Positions 50,665 to 59,198 of a stretch of DNA of 64,000 nt are shown here, piece after piece. Every line of letters begins with the position of its first letter. Positions within the stretch are counted from its first letter, which is position 1. The stretch comes from Chromobacterium paludis (GTDB lineage Bacteria > Pseudomonadota > Gammaproteobacteria > Burkholderiales > Chromobacteriaceae): contig NZ_CP043473.1 of assembly GCF_008275125.1 (NCBI RefSeq), forward strand, positions 3,224,001 through 3,288,000. The letters run 5' to 3'. Position numbers and translations under genes: made by a program. Below the pieces are notes generated by a model, which was given only the letters and a program-made list of their open reading frames with translations, was not told the origin of the DNA and did no database searches.

Positions 50665-51455
50665 TTTCTGATTTACATGTAAAAACAATAGATGAGTTAA
50701 TGCACAATCTAAATATCTTACCTAATAACTTTGTTTTTCGTGGGCAATCAGATGCCACATGGGGTCTTCAATCAACTTTAGAACGTACCCTTGGAATTAA
50801 ATGGGATGCACAGAATGCGAGAAAGTATGAAGATTACTCTCTTGATGCCTTCAAATCAAAATATCATATCTACAGTGGATCTGAACACATACCTAAATCA
50901 AAGCTTTCATGGCTTTCCGTAATGCAACATTATGGTGTTCCTACCAGATTAATTGATTTCACGACAAGTCCATATATTGCTTTATACTTTGCACTGGAGA
51001 CTTACAACCCTTTAACAAACAAAGACCTATCAATTTACTGCCTTGACTATTCAGCCATAATGGAAAAATCTATTGACTATATAAAATCAAAAGACAAATT
51101 ATTCAAAGAAAGCAGAACTTCCATCCAAGGAAAACAAGATATCATATTTGATGAAACAGTGGATCGATATGCTTATGATATTGCTTGGATAACTGAACCA
51201 ATTGAACTAAATGCTAGGATAGACAGACAATCAGGTACATTTCTCATATCGGGAAACCTTGAAGAAACAATTGAGTCCATTATAAATTCAACTCTTTATG
51301 ATAAATGCACAATAAATAAGATAATTATTCCATCCATACTTTACGAAGGAATATATGTTGCCCTGAGAAAAATGAGCATCAACTCAAAGTCTATTTATGG
51401 TGACCTTTCCGGGTTAGCGAAATCAATTAGAATGGAATTGCAAGCATACACTTAA
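50661..51455 (+). CDS. FRG domain-containing protein
   Basis: A 264-residue protein. The FRG motif lies in N-F-V-F-R-G-Q-S-D at residues 23-31, followed by W-G-L-Q-S-T-L-E-R and the second conserved block M-Q-H-Y-G-V-P-T-R-L-I-D-F with S-P-Y-I-A-L-Y-F-A at 88-111. FRG domains are widespread in accessory regions and often sit in suspected defence modules; their activity is not settled. It is AT-rich like its partner, and only a single upstream gene shares the transcript. No terminator is obvious in the 90 bp after it. Confidence 0.85.
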   Translation: MISDLHVKTIDELMHNLNILPNNFVFRGQSDATWGLQSTLERTLGIKWDAQNARKYEDYSLDAFKSKYHIYSGSEHIPKSKLSWLSVMQHYGVPTRLIDFTTSPYIALYFALETYNPLTNKDLSIYCLDYSAIMEKSIDYIKSKDKLFKESRTSIQGKQDIIFDETVDRYAYDIAWITEPIELNARIDRQSGTFLISGNLEETIESIINSTLYDKCTINKIIIPSILYEGIYVALRKMSINSKSIYGDLSGLAKSIRMELQAYT

Positions 51456-51544
51456 AATTTATATTTGCGGCAGTCTGCTTCAATTCAAACACCAATTCCA
51501 AACTTTTTTAGCCTCATATTTTTGATAGTATCATCTCTATTACT

Positions 51545-52423
51545 ATGACAAATAACAAGCTCAGAGTAATATTCGATACAAACGCCTTTACTCCAGAGAA
51601 TTTCGAGCTACTTGAAAAAGGGCCACTAATTCAGCTGTGCAAGATGGGAAGGATCAGACCTATCTACAGCCACGTTTTCCTTGAAGAGACTTTTCGCGCA
51701 TACGGTCACCACATCAAGCGGGATGATCTAGTCAAACGCTGGATTCCACTCATTACGGCTACAGCCGACCGCTTCTGTGATGATTTCTTGACCATTTGGC
51801 ATCGAGAACTCGTTCAAGCCAGAGGCATTCACACCAATATATACTTGAAGCCAAGAGCACAGCGCAGGCTTATAGAAAGCTTGGCCCACATTCCTCTAGA
51901 TGGGACGTGGACTGCATGGCACGACTCTAAGCCAGCACGAGATATTGAGGACCAAAAGCGAACAGCTCAACGTCAAATATCAAAGGAGATTCGCCTAGAA
52001 GTTGCCACTTGGCGGAAAAAAGTCAATTACTCTAGCCAGAGGCATGGATTACCCGATTACCACCAATACCTTAATAGCGAGCTTGATCATATGGGGAGAG
52101 AATTAATCAACTCGCAAGTCCATTGTCATAACCCCATAGAAGTTGCCTACAGGTGGTCGCGTAACAAATACGCCTATCCCTATTTCACAAAATTCGTTGA
52201 GAACATACTCTATATTGCCTTTTTCGCGATGACACGGCAGAGCGAAAAAATTGACCATAATGCCCAAGCTGACCTAGACCTGATGACTCATCTCCTTCGA
52301 GCAGATGCATTAGTCTCCAATGAAGCGGGCTTTCTCCGAAGCGCTTTCGACGACCTCTGGCGTCCCAAGGGAAAGGTGATCTTCACATCACAAGAGTTCG
52401 CTACGTTCATCAAGAAACTATAG
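51545..52423 (+). CDS. PIN-domain-like protein
   Basis: A 292-residue soluble protein. The N-terminus V-I-F-D-T-N (residues 8-13) with E47-E48, then D-L-D-L-M-T-H-L-L-R-A-D-A-L-V-S near 243-258, follows the acidic-residue order of PIN ribonucleases. The usual final aspartate before F is replaced (S-N-E-A-G-F-L). The helical insert of about 170 residues is larger than in VapC toxins. GC is intermediate. No Shine-Dalgarno is visible, and it has its own spacer of 89 bp after the FRG gene. RNA cleavage is inferred from the fold only. Confidence 0.6.
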   Translation: MTNNKLRVIFDTNAFTPENFELLEKGPLIQLCKMGRIRPIYSHVFLEETFRAYGHHIKRDDLVKRWIPLITATADRFCDDFLTIWHRELVQARGIHTNIYLKPRAQRRLIESLAHIPLDGTWTAWHDSKPARDIEDQKRTAQRQISKEIRLEVATWRKKVNYSSQRHGLPDYHQYLNSELDHMGRELINSQVHCHNPIEVAYRWSRNKYAYPYFTKFVENILYIAFFAMTRQSEKIDHNAQADLDLMTHLLRADALVSNEAGFLRSAFDDLWRPKGKVIFTSQEFATFIKKL

Positions 52424-52461
52424 AACCTTCAACGCCGGCTTGAAAAACCATTTCTTGGCAG

Positions 52462-53560
52462 GGCGGTTTCAAGAACCAAGTGCAACAGGGTTAATGTTTA
52501 ACAGCCTGTCGTGATTCAATCACAGCGTCCAAGTGTTCAGCAAACACCTCGATCGGCATCTTGAAACCCAGCACTGCGCGAGGCCGGGTGTTGAGCCGGT
52601 GCGCTATCGCATCCAGCTCTTCCTGGCTATGAACCGACAAGTCTGTTCCCTTGGGCAAATACTCTCGGATCAAGCCGTTGGCGTTTTCATTGCTGCCACG
52701 CTGCCAGGGGCTGTGCGGATCGGCGAAGTAGACTTGAATGCCGGTCCGCGCCGTCAGCTCTTTGTGCCGGCTCATCTCTTTGCCTTGGTCGTAGGTTAGC
52801 GTTTTGCGCAAGGCGGGCTCCGGTATTCGATTCAGCATCTGAGTTAATGCCTCCAACGCAGATGCCGCGCTCGCATCCGGCATTTTGGCCAACAGCACCA
52901 GCCGGCTGCTGCGCTCCACCAGCGTTGCCACTGCCGAGCGATTGCCAGCCCCTTTGATCAAGTCCGCCTCCCAATGGCCTGGGATCAACCGATCTTCAGC
53001 CTCGGGCGGACGCTCATGAATGCTGACCATATCAGGCAGCTTGCCGCGTCTATCCTCGCCTTGACTGCGCTTGCGCCGGCCATCCTGGCCCTGGCGGAGG
53101 CAGCGAATCAGTTCTTTGCGCAGCTCGCCGCGAGGCATGGCGTAAATGGCGGCATAGATGGTTTCGTGTGACACGTGGTAGGCAGGATCTTCAGGATAAT
53201 GTTCACGCAGTCTGCCCTGGATCTGTTGCGGAGACCAGCCTTGGCGCAGGAGTTCAGCCACCAGCAGGAAGGCGGCGTTGTGCGGCAGGAGCTTGCGAGA
53301 ACGCCGAGGGAGGCGCTGTCGCTGCCTAGCTTGACGACCGGCGGCGGCGGCGTCGTAAGCGGTGGGATTGATCGAATTACGACGAATCTCGCGGCTGATG
53401 GAGCTGGGCGCGCGCCGCAGCAGCCTAGCGATCTGGCGGAGGCTTTGACCTTGTGCGGCCATCTGCATGATGCAGGCGCGCTCTTCAGCGCAAAGTTGTT
53501 GGTAATGTGAGGCCATGGCAACACCTTATCAGGGTGTTGCACTTGGAGTTTGAGACCGCC
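52462..53560. mobile_element. Intact IS30-family insertion sequence
   Basis: A 1099-bp element with imperfect terminal inverted repeats of about 27 bp: GGCGGTTTCAAGAACCAAG on the left matches GGCGGTCTCAAACTCCAAG on the right, and both continue TGCAACA. A 3-bp target duplication, CAG, flanks it at 52459-52461 and 53561-53563. It encodes one complete transposase on the minus strand. Ends and gene look undamaged, which suggests recent insertion between the PIN-like gene and the island's right part. Confidence 0.93.
52491..53516 (-). CDS. IS30 family transposase
   Basis: A 341-residue DDE transposase. Two N-terminal helix-turn-helix regions (L-R-Q-I-A-R-L-L-R-R-A-P-S-S-I-S-R-E-I near residue 26 and W-S-P-Q-Q-I near 94) precede the catalytic core. 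Catalytic acidic residues lie in W-E-A-D-L-I-K-G, T-Y-D-Q-G-K-E-M and G-S-N-E-N-A-N-G. No frameshift or stop interrupts it, so it should be active. Confidence 0.96.
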   Translation of the reverse strand: MASHYQQLCAEERACIMQMAAQGQSLRQIARLLRRAPSSISREIRRNSINPTAYDAAAAGRQARQRQRLPRRSRKLLPHNAAFLLVAELLRQGWSPQQIQGRLREHYPEDPAYHVSHETIYAAIYAMPRGELRKELIRCLRQGQDGRRKRSQGEDRRGKLPDMVSIHERPPEAEDRLIPGHWEADLIKGAGNRSAVATLVERSSRLVLLAKMPDASAASALEALTQMLNRIPEPALRKTLTYDQGKEMSRHKELTARTGIQVYFADPHSPWQRGSNENANGLIREYLPKGTDLSVHSQEELDAIAHRLNTRPRAVLGFKMPIEVFAEHLDAVIESRQAVKH

Positions 53561-53563
53561 CAG

Positions 53564-54084
53564 AAAGATTTATGGCCAATTTGTCGCTTTGGGATCAAAA
53601 GCTACAATTCAGTCAAAAAATTTCACCTGGGGGTACTTCCGGGGGTACCTTAACGAAAATTTAAAATATAAATTATTAATAAACAATAACTTGAAATCGC
53701 AATTCAATCCCTGTCGGGGACGATGAAATAGCTTCCAAAAATTAAACTAAATAAATTCAATACATTATAGAACCAATTTGATCCCTTCAAAGACTACCGA
53801 CCTTCACACCGTCTTGAGTCCAATCAAGCTGACTTTGACCAAAGACGCATCAATGTTGGTACATTTGTTGGTATTTAATTTCTAAAATAAAAAATACTTC
53901 AATAATTTCAATGTATTGAATGACGTTTTCGAGAGAGACTCTGGCAAGACGCAAGCACGTTTGCGACGTGCCTAATCCCTTCGAGAGCCGTAGGTTGGGC
54001 AGCGTCACGCAAAGCCTAACGCTTACTGCGTAATAATTATTGGTTTTGCGTCCGCTCCGCGGACAGATGTTTAAGTGCCGGTTC
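53564..54084. other. AT-rich island segment without genes
   Basis: About 520 bp with frequent stops in all frames. It includes a direct repeat GGGGGTAC at 53629-53636 and 53641-53648, spaced 12 bp. No integrase, RNA gene or att sequence matching the tRNA-Leu end was found. Confidence 0.5.
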
Positions 54085-54455
54085 CGCCCGGCGGGACGGG
54101 TCCATTTCTTTTGCTTCGCCAAAAGAAATGGACGAAAGAAAAGGCGACCCAACAGCGCTGCGAAACCCCGACTCCAAAGCCCTTTCCAAGGCGCCGCCAA
54201 ACTCGCGGGGCGCTAACGTCGCCCCGCTCAAACAGGAGGCGGCTTAAAACCTTGGAAAGGGCTTCGGAGTCGGCTTGCGCTGATGGGATAGGGGCAAGTC
54301 GGTTCGGTTCAACAATCGGATACGCTAACTCAGTGCAATGCCCGTAAACAGCTGGCACATTTGCGACGCACCCGCTTCCCTTCAAGCCTGCCGCCGGGCA
54401 GCCCCGGCATTAAAAACCATCATCCGCGCAGCGGATTCTACTTACTGCTTCAAAA
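54085..54455. repeat. Modular palindromic repeat, copy B (divergent)
   Basis: Non-coding. It begins with a near-perfect palindrome of CATTTCTTTTG / CAAAAGAAATG (54101-54131), then GACCCAACAGCGC. The core GGGGCGCTAACGTCGCCCCGCTCAAACAGG and GGCTTAAAACC is shared with copy A, and CTTTCCAAGG pairs with CCTTGGAAAG across it. The right end shares CTTCAAGCCTGCCG..GGGCAGCCCCGGCA and ATCCGCGCAGCGGAT with copies A and C. Confidence 0.7.
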
Positions 54456-54555
54456 TACAGCCGGTTTTCCACCCTATTCCCTTGCCTCGCAAGCCTTCCC
54501 TCCGGATAATCCCATCCGTGCCGTTCAATAGCGGCATCAGGTTTGGCGACCTGTT

Positions 54556-54751
54556 ACCTAAGGCGGACTGACGCAGCTTTGACTGCGGCTTGTCCACACA
54601 CACCATTGCTACGCGCAATCCATGGCGGGCCGTGGTGGGGATACCTCCGGGTATGCCGGTTCCTTAGGTCCGGTTCGCCAACCCTGCCATGCGCCTGCCA
54701 CCCTCGTTTGGCGACGAGCGGCCGGCGAAACAACCTAAGGAGGGTTTTGCC
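54556..54751 (+). promoter_or_regulatory. Leader with alternative pairing over the Shine-Dalgarno
   Basis: The sequence CCTTAGGT at 54662-54669 is perfectly complementary to ACCTAAGG at both 54556-54563 and 54733-54740. The second copy runs into the Shine-Dalgarno GGAGGG of the gene at 54752. Pairing with it would hide the ribosome site, and pairing with the first would free it. This is a switch-like layout; no known riboswitch class is recognised. Confidence 0.45.
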
Positions 54752-55168
54752 ATGCCTAGCATCACCCGCAGTTCGTCTCACCTTGCCATTTCCCTGAAAA
54801 ACCGTCACCCCGCCCGCAGCCGCTGGCTGCTGCACAATCAAGCCCCCACCCATCCGCCCAGCCTGCTGGCCATGACCCGGCTGCATGAAGCCTTTGCCGC
54901 CTTGCAAGAGCAATTGGCCGGCAAGGACCAAGCCAAGGTCAGAGAGCCGGCCGCGCGCGTGGCGCATGTGTGCCACGACATCGAGCAGGCAGTGGTGGAG
55001 TCCATCTGCCACCTAGCTCACGGCCAGTTGGGTTTGCAATCCGTGATCGATTTACTAGCTTGCCTGGGCGACGACGTGCGCCTGCCATCCAGCCGCATCA
55101 AGGAATTGCTGGAGCCGCTGGATAAACGCATGGGCGAATCGCTAACCCTGCTCACCCGCGTGCTGTAA
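54752..55168 (+). CDS. Small helical protein, possibly DUF1484-like
   Basis: A 138-residue protein with a strong CTAAGGAGG ribosome site. The first 40 residues are basic and serine-rich with no membrane helix. The rest is predicted helical, with A-R-V-A-H-V-C-H-D-I-E-Q-A-V, and L-A-C-L-G-D-D-V-R-L-P. It resembles DUF1484 proteins of Chromobacterium and Burkholderia, but only weakly from memory. It is high-GC, unlike the AT-rich cargo, and ends at a terminator copied from tRNA-Leu. Function unknown. Confidence 0.65.
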   Translation: MPSITRSSSHLAISLKNRHPARSRWLLHNQAPTHPPSLLAMTRLHEAFAALQEQLAGKDQAKVREPAARVAHVCHDIEQAVVESICHLAHGQLGLQSVIDLLACLGDDVRLPSSRIKELLEPLDKRMGESLTLLTRVL

Positions 55169-55196
55169 GCGCCACAAACATCTCGCGCAGGGAACC

Positions 55197-55227
55197 ACCG
55201 CACGGCGCCAGCCCTGCGGTTTTTTTC
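55197..55227 (+). terminator. Terminator duplicated from tRNA-Leu
   Basis: ACCGCACGGC..CAGCCCTGCGG followed by seven T; differs at only two loop bases from the tRNA-Leu terminator at 48756-48787. The roughly 165 bp that follow to copy C hold no gene. Confidence 0.8.
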
Positions 55228-55393
55228 TGCCTGGGTTCAGACCTCCTCCTGCCGGCAACTCCAGCCTATCAATCTACGCCGCTGAACTTTGTCGCCTTAG
55301 CCATTTCCCGCCGCGCGGGCATGCTGCCTTCAAATCCTAAGAGCCTGTTCACGATCTTTGTTTTGTGGGCCTAGCTTGTGGAAAACACGTTTC

Positions 55394-55707
55394 CGATGCA
55401 CCCCGTCCCTTCAAGCCTGCCGACGGGTGGCAGGCCCGAGGTTTTAAGCGGCTGCCTGTTTGAGTCCCGCGAAGTTAGCGCGCATCGCTGAGCGAATCTT
55501 TACGTGCGAGGCTTGGCCTCGCCCAGTAAGAGATTCGCACGCAGTGAGTTCAGCCGCGCCTCGGGCCTGACGGGAACCGACGGGAAGCCGCAGGCCAGGC
55601 TTGCAGGGTGGCCTTTAGGGGTGGAGGGGATATTTGGCCAAGCAAATATCCCCTCCCTGCTTGCCGGGCAGTCCCGGCAAAGAAAATGGCTATCCGCGAA
55701 GCGGATA
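55394..55707. repeat. Modular palindromic repeat, copy C
   Basis: An inverted, nearly complete copy of the block at 5320-5575. It has an extra internal hairpin of about 60 bp (GCGAATCT..AGATTCGC, 55492-55538) where copy A has only a few bases. It carries the same end palindromes, AGGGGATATTTG/CAAATATCCCCT and ATCCGCgaaGCGGAT. Non-coding. Confidence 0.8.
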
Positions 55708-55798
55708 CAAAGCCAAAAAGATCGTGAACACGTTCTCAGCAGCTTTATGGGCTAGGCCACGCCCGCCATGACCGGGTGGCCAAAACAGGGAAGGCAAG

Positions 55799-56365
55799 AT
55801 GACCTCAACCACTTTGCTGCGCCAGAATCCGCAACGCCCCCGTTCACTCCTGCCTGACTATTTGATGCGGCGGGTGGACCGCATCTGCCGGCTGGAGCGC
55901 TGGCGCGACGCCGACCGCGCCGGCTGGCTGGAAACGCTGGGCCGCCAGCTTCACGAAGACGGCGTGCCGGCGGCGGAGTTGGTTGCGGCGCTGGATGCCC
56001 ATCTTTATGTCCATCACCCTGAGCATGCCCACCCCGACGACGTGGAAGCATTTGAAGAGCCGGCGGCGATTCTGGAATTCGACGCGCATCTGCCGCGCCC
56101 GCCAGCCGAGCGGCTGGCTGCCAAGCACAACAACTGCGCAAGCTGCCGCCACTGGCACGGCGAAGCCACCATCCCGGATGCCCGGCAACGAGCCGCCATG
56201 CTAGCGGGACTGCCCACGCCGCGGCTGGGCAACGCCACGGTGGGCGTCTGCGCCGCTGGCTACCGCCCGTGGCGGGTGTCCAATCTGGTGGACTGCGCGG
56301 ACTATCTGCGCTGGCACTATATCGGCGAGTGCGCCCGCATCGATACAGACGGATGCAAACCGTAA
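55799..56365 (+). CDS. Hypothetical protein with C-terminal cysteine cluster
   Basis: A 188-residue protein with no recognised family. The N-terminal half is basic then acidic and helical. The C-terminal part has N-N-C-A-S-C-R-H-W, V-G-V-C-A-A-G-Y, V-D-C-A-D-Y and G-E-C, a spacing suited to binding zinc or an iron-sulfur centre. GGAAGG precedes the ATG. Proteins of this look occur in integrated elements of betaproteobacteria, and this one follows the island's repeat copy C. Function unknown. Confidence 0.7.
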   Translation: MTSTTLLRQNPQRPRSLLPDYLMRRVDRICRLERWRDADRAGWLETLGRQLHEDGVPAAELVAALDAHLYVHHPEHAHPDDVEAFEEPAAILEFDAHLPRPPAERLAAKHNNCASCRHWHGEATIPDARQRAAMLAGLPTPRLGNATVGVCAAGYRPWRVSNLVDCADYLRWHYIGECARIDTDGCKP

Positions 56366-56627
56366 CCAAAACAAGGATTTAATTTTTGGAAACGGTGCCG
56401 ATATTAAGTACAGGCAGTACCCGATAGTCTTACCATGGAGAGCAGCCTAGCGGCGAATCCGGAAGCCATCTTCACCTCTGACGACAGCTTAGCGCCATTG
56501 CCCGCTACCCTACGCAGACACCCACCAGACCGCGCCCCAGGCCGGGAGCCCTGTAGCTACGGCGACGGTCACGCTGCGAACGATGCGACGAGCGAAGACG
56601 CTGGATGGCCGAATAGCCATCCTTAGC
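56366..56627 (+). other. Structured non-coding segment upstream of nuoA
   Basis: About 260 bp with no credible frame. It is rich in short complementary segments, including a perfect hairpin GGATGGC / GCCATCC at 56603-56622 followed at once by a terminator. This arrangement could be a small RNA or a riboswitch-type leader. I could not match it to a known class. Confidence 0.35.
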
Positions 56628-56651
56628 AAGGCCACCACGCGCGGTGGCCTT
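56628..56651 (+). terminator. Terminator-like hairpin before nuoA
   Basis: AAGGCCACC / GGTGGCCTT with a six-base loop, ending in TTTG. It lies 119 bp upstream of nuoA. It may end an upstream RNA or attenuate nuoA. Confidence 0.55.
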
Positions 56652-56769
56652 TGTCATGCCAACCGCCTATGCCGCTGCGGTTTTACCAAGCGTTTACGTC
56701 TCTTCACGGCAATTGCCGGCATTTTTGCGGTCTATCCCTGTTTAGCCATCGCAATAGGAATAGAAAGCC

Positions 56770-57129
56770 ATGCTGGAGAATTATTTCCCCATTCTGCTGT
56801 TCATCGTGGTGGGCCTCCTGGTGGGCGTGCTGCCCATGCAGGCCGGCCGCTTCCTGGGCCCCAACCGGCCGGACCCGGAAAAGCTGTCGCCTTACGAATG
56901 CGGCTTCAATGCCTTTGAGGACTCGCGGATGCGCTTCGACGTGCGCTACTACCTGGTGGCCATTCTGTTCATCCTGTTCGATCTCGAAGTGGCCTTCATG
57001 ATTCCGTGGGCGGTGACGCTGAAGGACGAACTGGGCCTGTTCGGCCTGGGCGCCATGGCGGTGTTCCTGGGTTTCCTGACCATAGGCTTCATCTACGAGT
57101 GGAAGAAGGGCGCGCTAAGGTGGGAGTGA
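56770..57129 (+). CDS. nuoA: NADH-quinone oxidoreductase subunit A, orphan copy
   Basis: A 119-residue three-helix membrane subunit of respiratory complex I. The conserved loop [12 protein letters not shown] near residue 37 and helix [20 protein letters not shown] are intact, and AGGA precedes the ATG. Normally nuoA starts a 13-14 gene operon, but here no nuoB follows; the next gene is a broken MFS transporter. It is therefore a detached or duplicated copy. Whether it is expressed or used is unknown. Confidence 0.93.
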   Translation: MLENYFPILLFIVVGLLVGVLPMQAGRFLGPNRPDPEKLSPYECGFNAFEDSRMRFDVRYYLVAILFILFDLEVAFMIPWAVTLKDELGLFGLGAMAVFLGFLTIGFIYEWKKGALRWE

Positions 57130-57322
57130 GGCGCGGCACGCCCCAATCTGGCTGCCTTGCGGAAAACCATTCGCCCGGCCGGACCCAACAGGCATGATTT
57201 TCTGTCCATGACTAGGCCATCGCGCAGCGGGATAGAGTAGCATGCCGCTTTGCCCGCATGCCGCCCGCGCCGGGCCGTTCCGGAAACCGGGCGCTGGCGC
57301 GACGCGCGATTGGACGTCCTTC

Positions 57323-58488
57323 ATGAGCAAAACCTCCATCATTCTCACAGCCTGCGTCACGGTGTTTCTGGCGCAGCTGGGCATCACCATGTATCTGCCG
57401 GCGCTGCCCACGCTCGCCAAAGTTTTTGCCTGCCCGCCGCAAGATGTGGCGCTGGCCTTGTCGGCTTTTTTGATTGGCATGGCGGCGCCCATGCTGGTTT
57501 GGGGCGGCTTGAGCGAGCGCTATGGACGGAAAATCATTCTGTCGATGGCCCTGCTGCTGTATGCGCTATGCAGCGCGGCCATGCCGTTGACGCATCAGGT
57601 GGAGGTTTTCATCCTGCTGCGCTTCCTGCAGGGAATGGGCGCCAGCGGCATGTCGGTGATGTCGCGGGTGATGATCAAGGACCACTTCAGCGGCGCGCAG
57701 CTGGCCAAGAGCCTGTCCTGGCTCTCCATCGCTTTTGTGGTGTCTTTGGGTGTGGGTCAATTCATGGGGGCGGCGCTGCTGGCCGCACTGGGCTGGCAAG
57801 CCATCTTCCTCAGCCTGGGCATCTCCACGCTGGCGCTGCTGCTGGTACTGGCGCGCCAGCCTTCGCCGGCCTCGCCGCGCGCGGACAAGGCGCATTCCGC
57901 CCTCCAAGCCTACGCCGCGCTGCTGCGCAGCCGCGGCTTTCTGCTGCCCGCGCTGGCGGGCGGACTGGGCTATTCGGTCATCATCACCTTCAATGCCTGC
58001 GCGCCGTTCATCTTCCAAATGCGCTGCATTGGAGCGCGTCGGAATACGGGCTGCTGGGGTGGCCCATCAGCCTGTCTTATTTCGCCGGAGCCTGGCTGGT
58101 AAACCGCTACGTGGTCCGGAAAGGACGGCATTTCTTCATCCTGTCAGGCCTGAGCCTGTTGCTGGCCGGCTGCGCGGCGATGCTGCTGGGCGGCATCGCG
58201 CAAATCTCCCTGCTGCTGTGGCTGCCCTATTGCCTGGCCGTGATCGGGCAGGCGATGAACTACCCAGTCAGCCTGGCCATCGCCACAGAGAACGCTCCCG
58301 TAGACGGCCCGTATGCCATGGCCTTGTGCGGCTTCATGCATCAATTGATGGCCGCGGCCATCGGCGCCATCGCCGGCACCTTGGCCGGCCAGCCCATCTG
58401 GCTGTGCGCCGGCCTGATGTGCCTGCTGGCGCTGGCAGCCTTCAGCGCATTAGCGCGCAGCCGCCAGCCCTCAATAGCGCCGATCTAG
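57323..58488 (+). pseudogene. Bcr/CflA-type MFS transporter, frameshifted
   Basis: Together the two frames encode one 12-helix drug-transporter-like protein of about 388 residues. The first frame (from ATG at 57323) covers M-Y-L-P-A-L-P, motif A G-G-L-S-E-R-Y-G-R-K and L-R-F-L-Q-G-M-G-A-S to residue 233 or so. At about 58016-58022 the reading shifts by one base; the second frame continues W-S-A-S-E-Y-G-L-L-G-W-P and N-Y-P-V-S-L-A to the end. The simplest cause is loss of one G after CAAATG. A sequencing error would give the same picture. Confidence 0.85.
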
Positions 58489-58508
58489 GACCATGCCCTA
58501 AGGGGCGC

Positions 58509-59198
58509 TTACACCAGATTGCCGCCCAGGATCACCATGGCGAAGCCCAGGTAGATCAGCACGCCGACGAAGTCGCAAATGCTGGTCAGCATGGGCGAGG
58601 ACAGGGTGGCCGGGTCCGCGCCGAACTTCTTGGCGGCAAACGGCAATACCGCGCCGATGATGGAGCCGGTGACGGTGCAGGCAAACATGGACACGCCCAC
58701 CACCAGCAGGATGTCGCCGCCGGGGGACTTGGTGAAATGGGCCATCACCACCTCGGCCAGCGCCACCACGCAGGCCAGCATGGTGGCGATCACGATTTCC
58801 TTCTTCAACACCAGAAACACGTCCTTGGCCCGGACTTTCAGGTCCTGCAGCGCGATGGAGCGGATAACCAAAGTGGCCACCTGGCTGGCGGAGTTGCCGC
58901 CCATGTCCACGATGGCCGGCAGGAAGGCCGCCAGGATGATGGCCTTGTCCAGCAGCTCGGCCTGGCCGGCGATGATGCTGCTGGTCAAGATGCCAAAGGC
59001 CGTGAGAATGAGCAGCCACATGGCGCGGACGCGGAAAATGCGCCAGATGCCATCGCGTTTCATGTCCAGATCATTGCCGTCTATGGCGTGGTTGCCGCCG
59101 AAATCCACGATATCGTCGGCCACTTCCTTGACGTAATCGGCGTTGACCCAACGCATGCCCTGGGCGTCGGTCATGTAAATCTTGCTGGTTTGATTCAT
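58509..59198 (-). CDS. MgtE-type magnesium transporter, channel domain only
   Basis: A 229-residue protein with five hydrophobic helices (about residues 65-229). The hallmark P-A-I-V-D-M-G-G-N-S-A-S-Q near 97 and the F-T-K-S-P-G-G-D loop identify the MgtE/SLC41 membrane domain. Full MgtE proteins have about 250 extra N-terminal residues (N domain and CBS pair) that gate the channel; only a short stub is present here. The ATG at 59198 overlaps the stop of a short upstream ORF (ATGA). Alternative start ATG at 59210. Magnesium or cobalt transport is inferred from the family. Confidence 0.85.
   Translation of the reverse strand: MNQTSKIYMTDAQGMRWVNADYVKEVADDIVDFGGNHAIDGNDLDMKRDGIWRIFRVRAMWLLILTAFGILTSSIIAGQAELLDKAIILAAFLPAIVDMGGNSASQVATLVIRSIALQDLKVRAKDVFLVLKKEIVIATMLACVVALAEVVMAHFTKSPGGDILLVVGVSMFACTVTGSIIGAVLPFAAKKFGADPATLSSPMLTSICDFVGVLIYLGFAMVILGGNLV

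Noticed and set aside
53629..53648. GGGGGTAC direct repeats as an attachment site
   Set aside because: No matching copy at the tRNA-Leu 3' end and no integrase gene beside it.
54085..54455. Open frames within the palindromic repeats
   Set aside because: The frames follow the palindromes, differ between repeat copies and have no conserved product.
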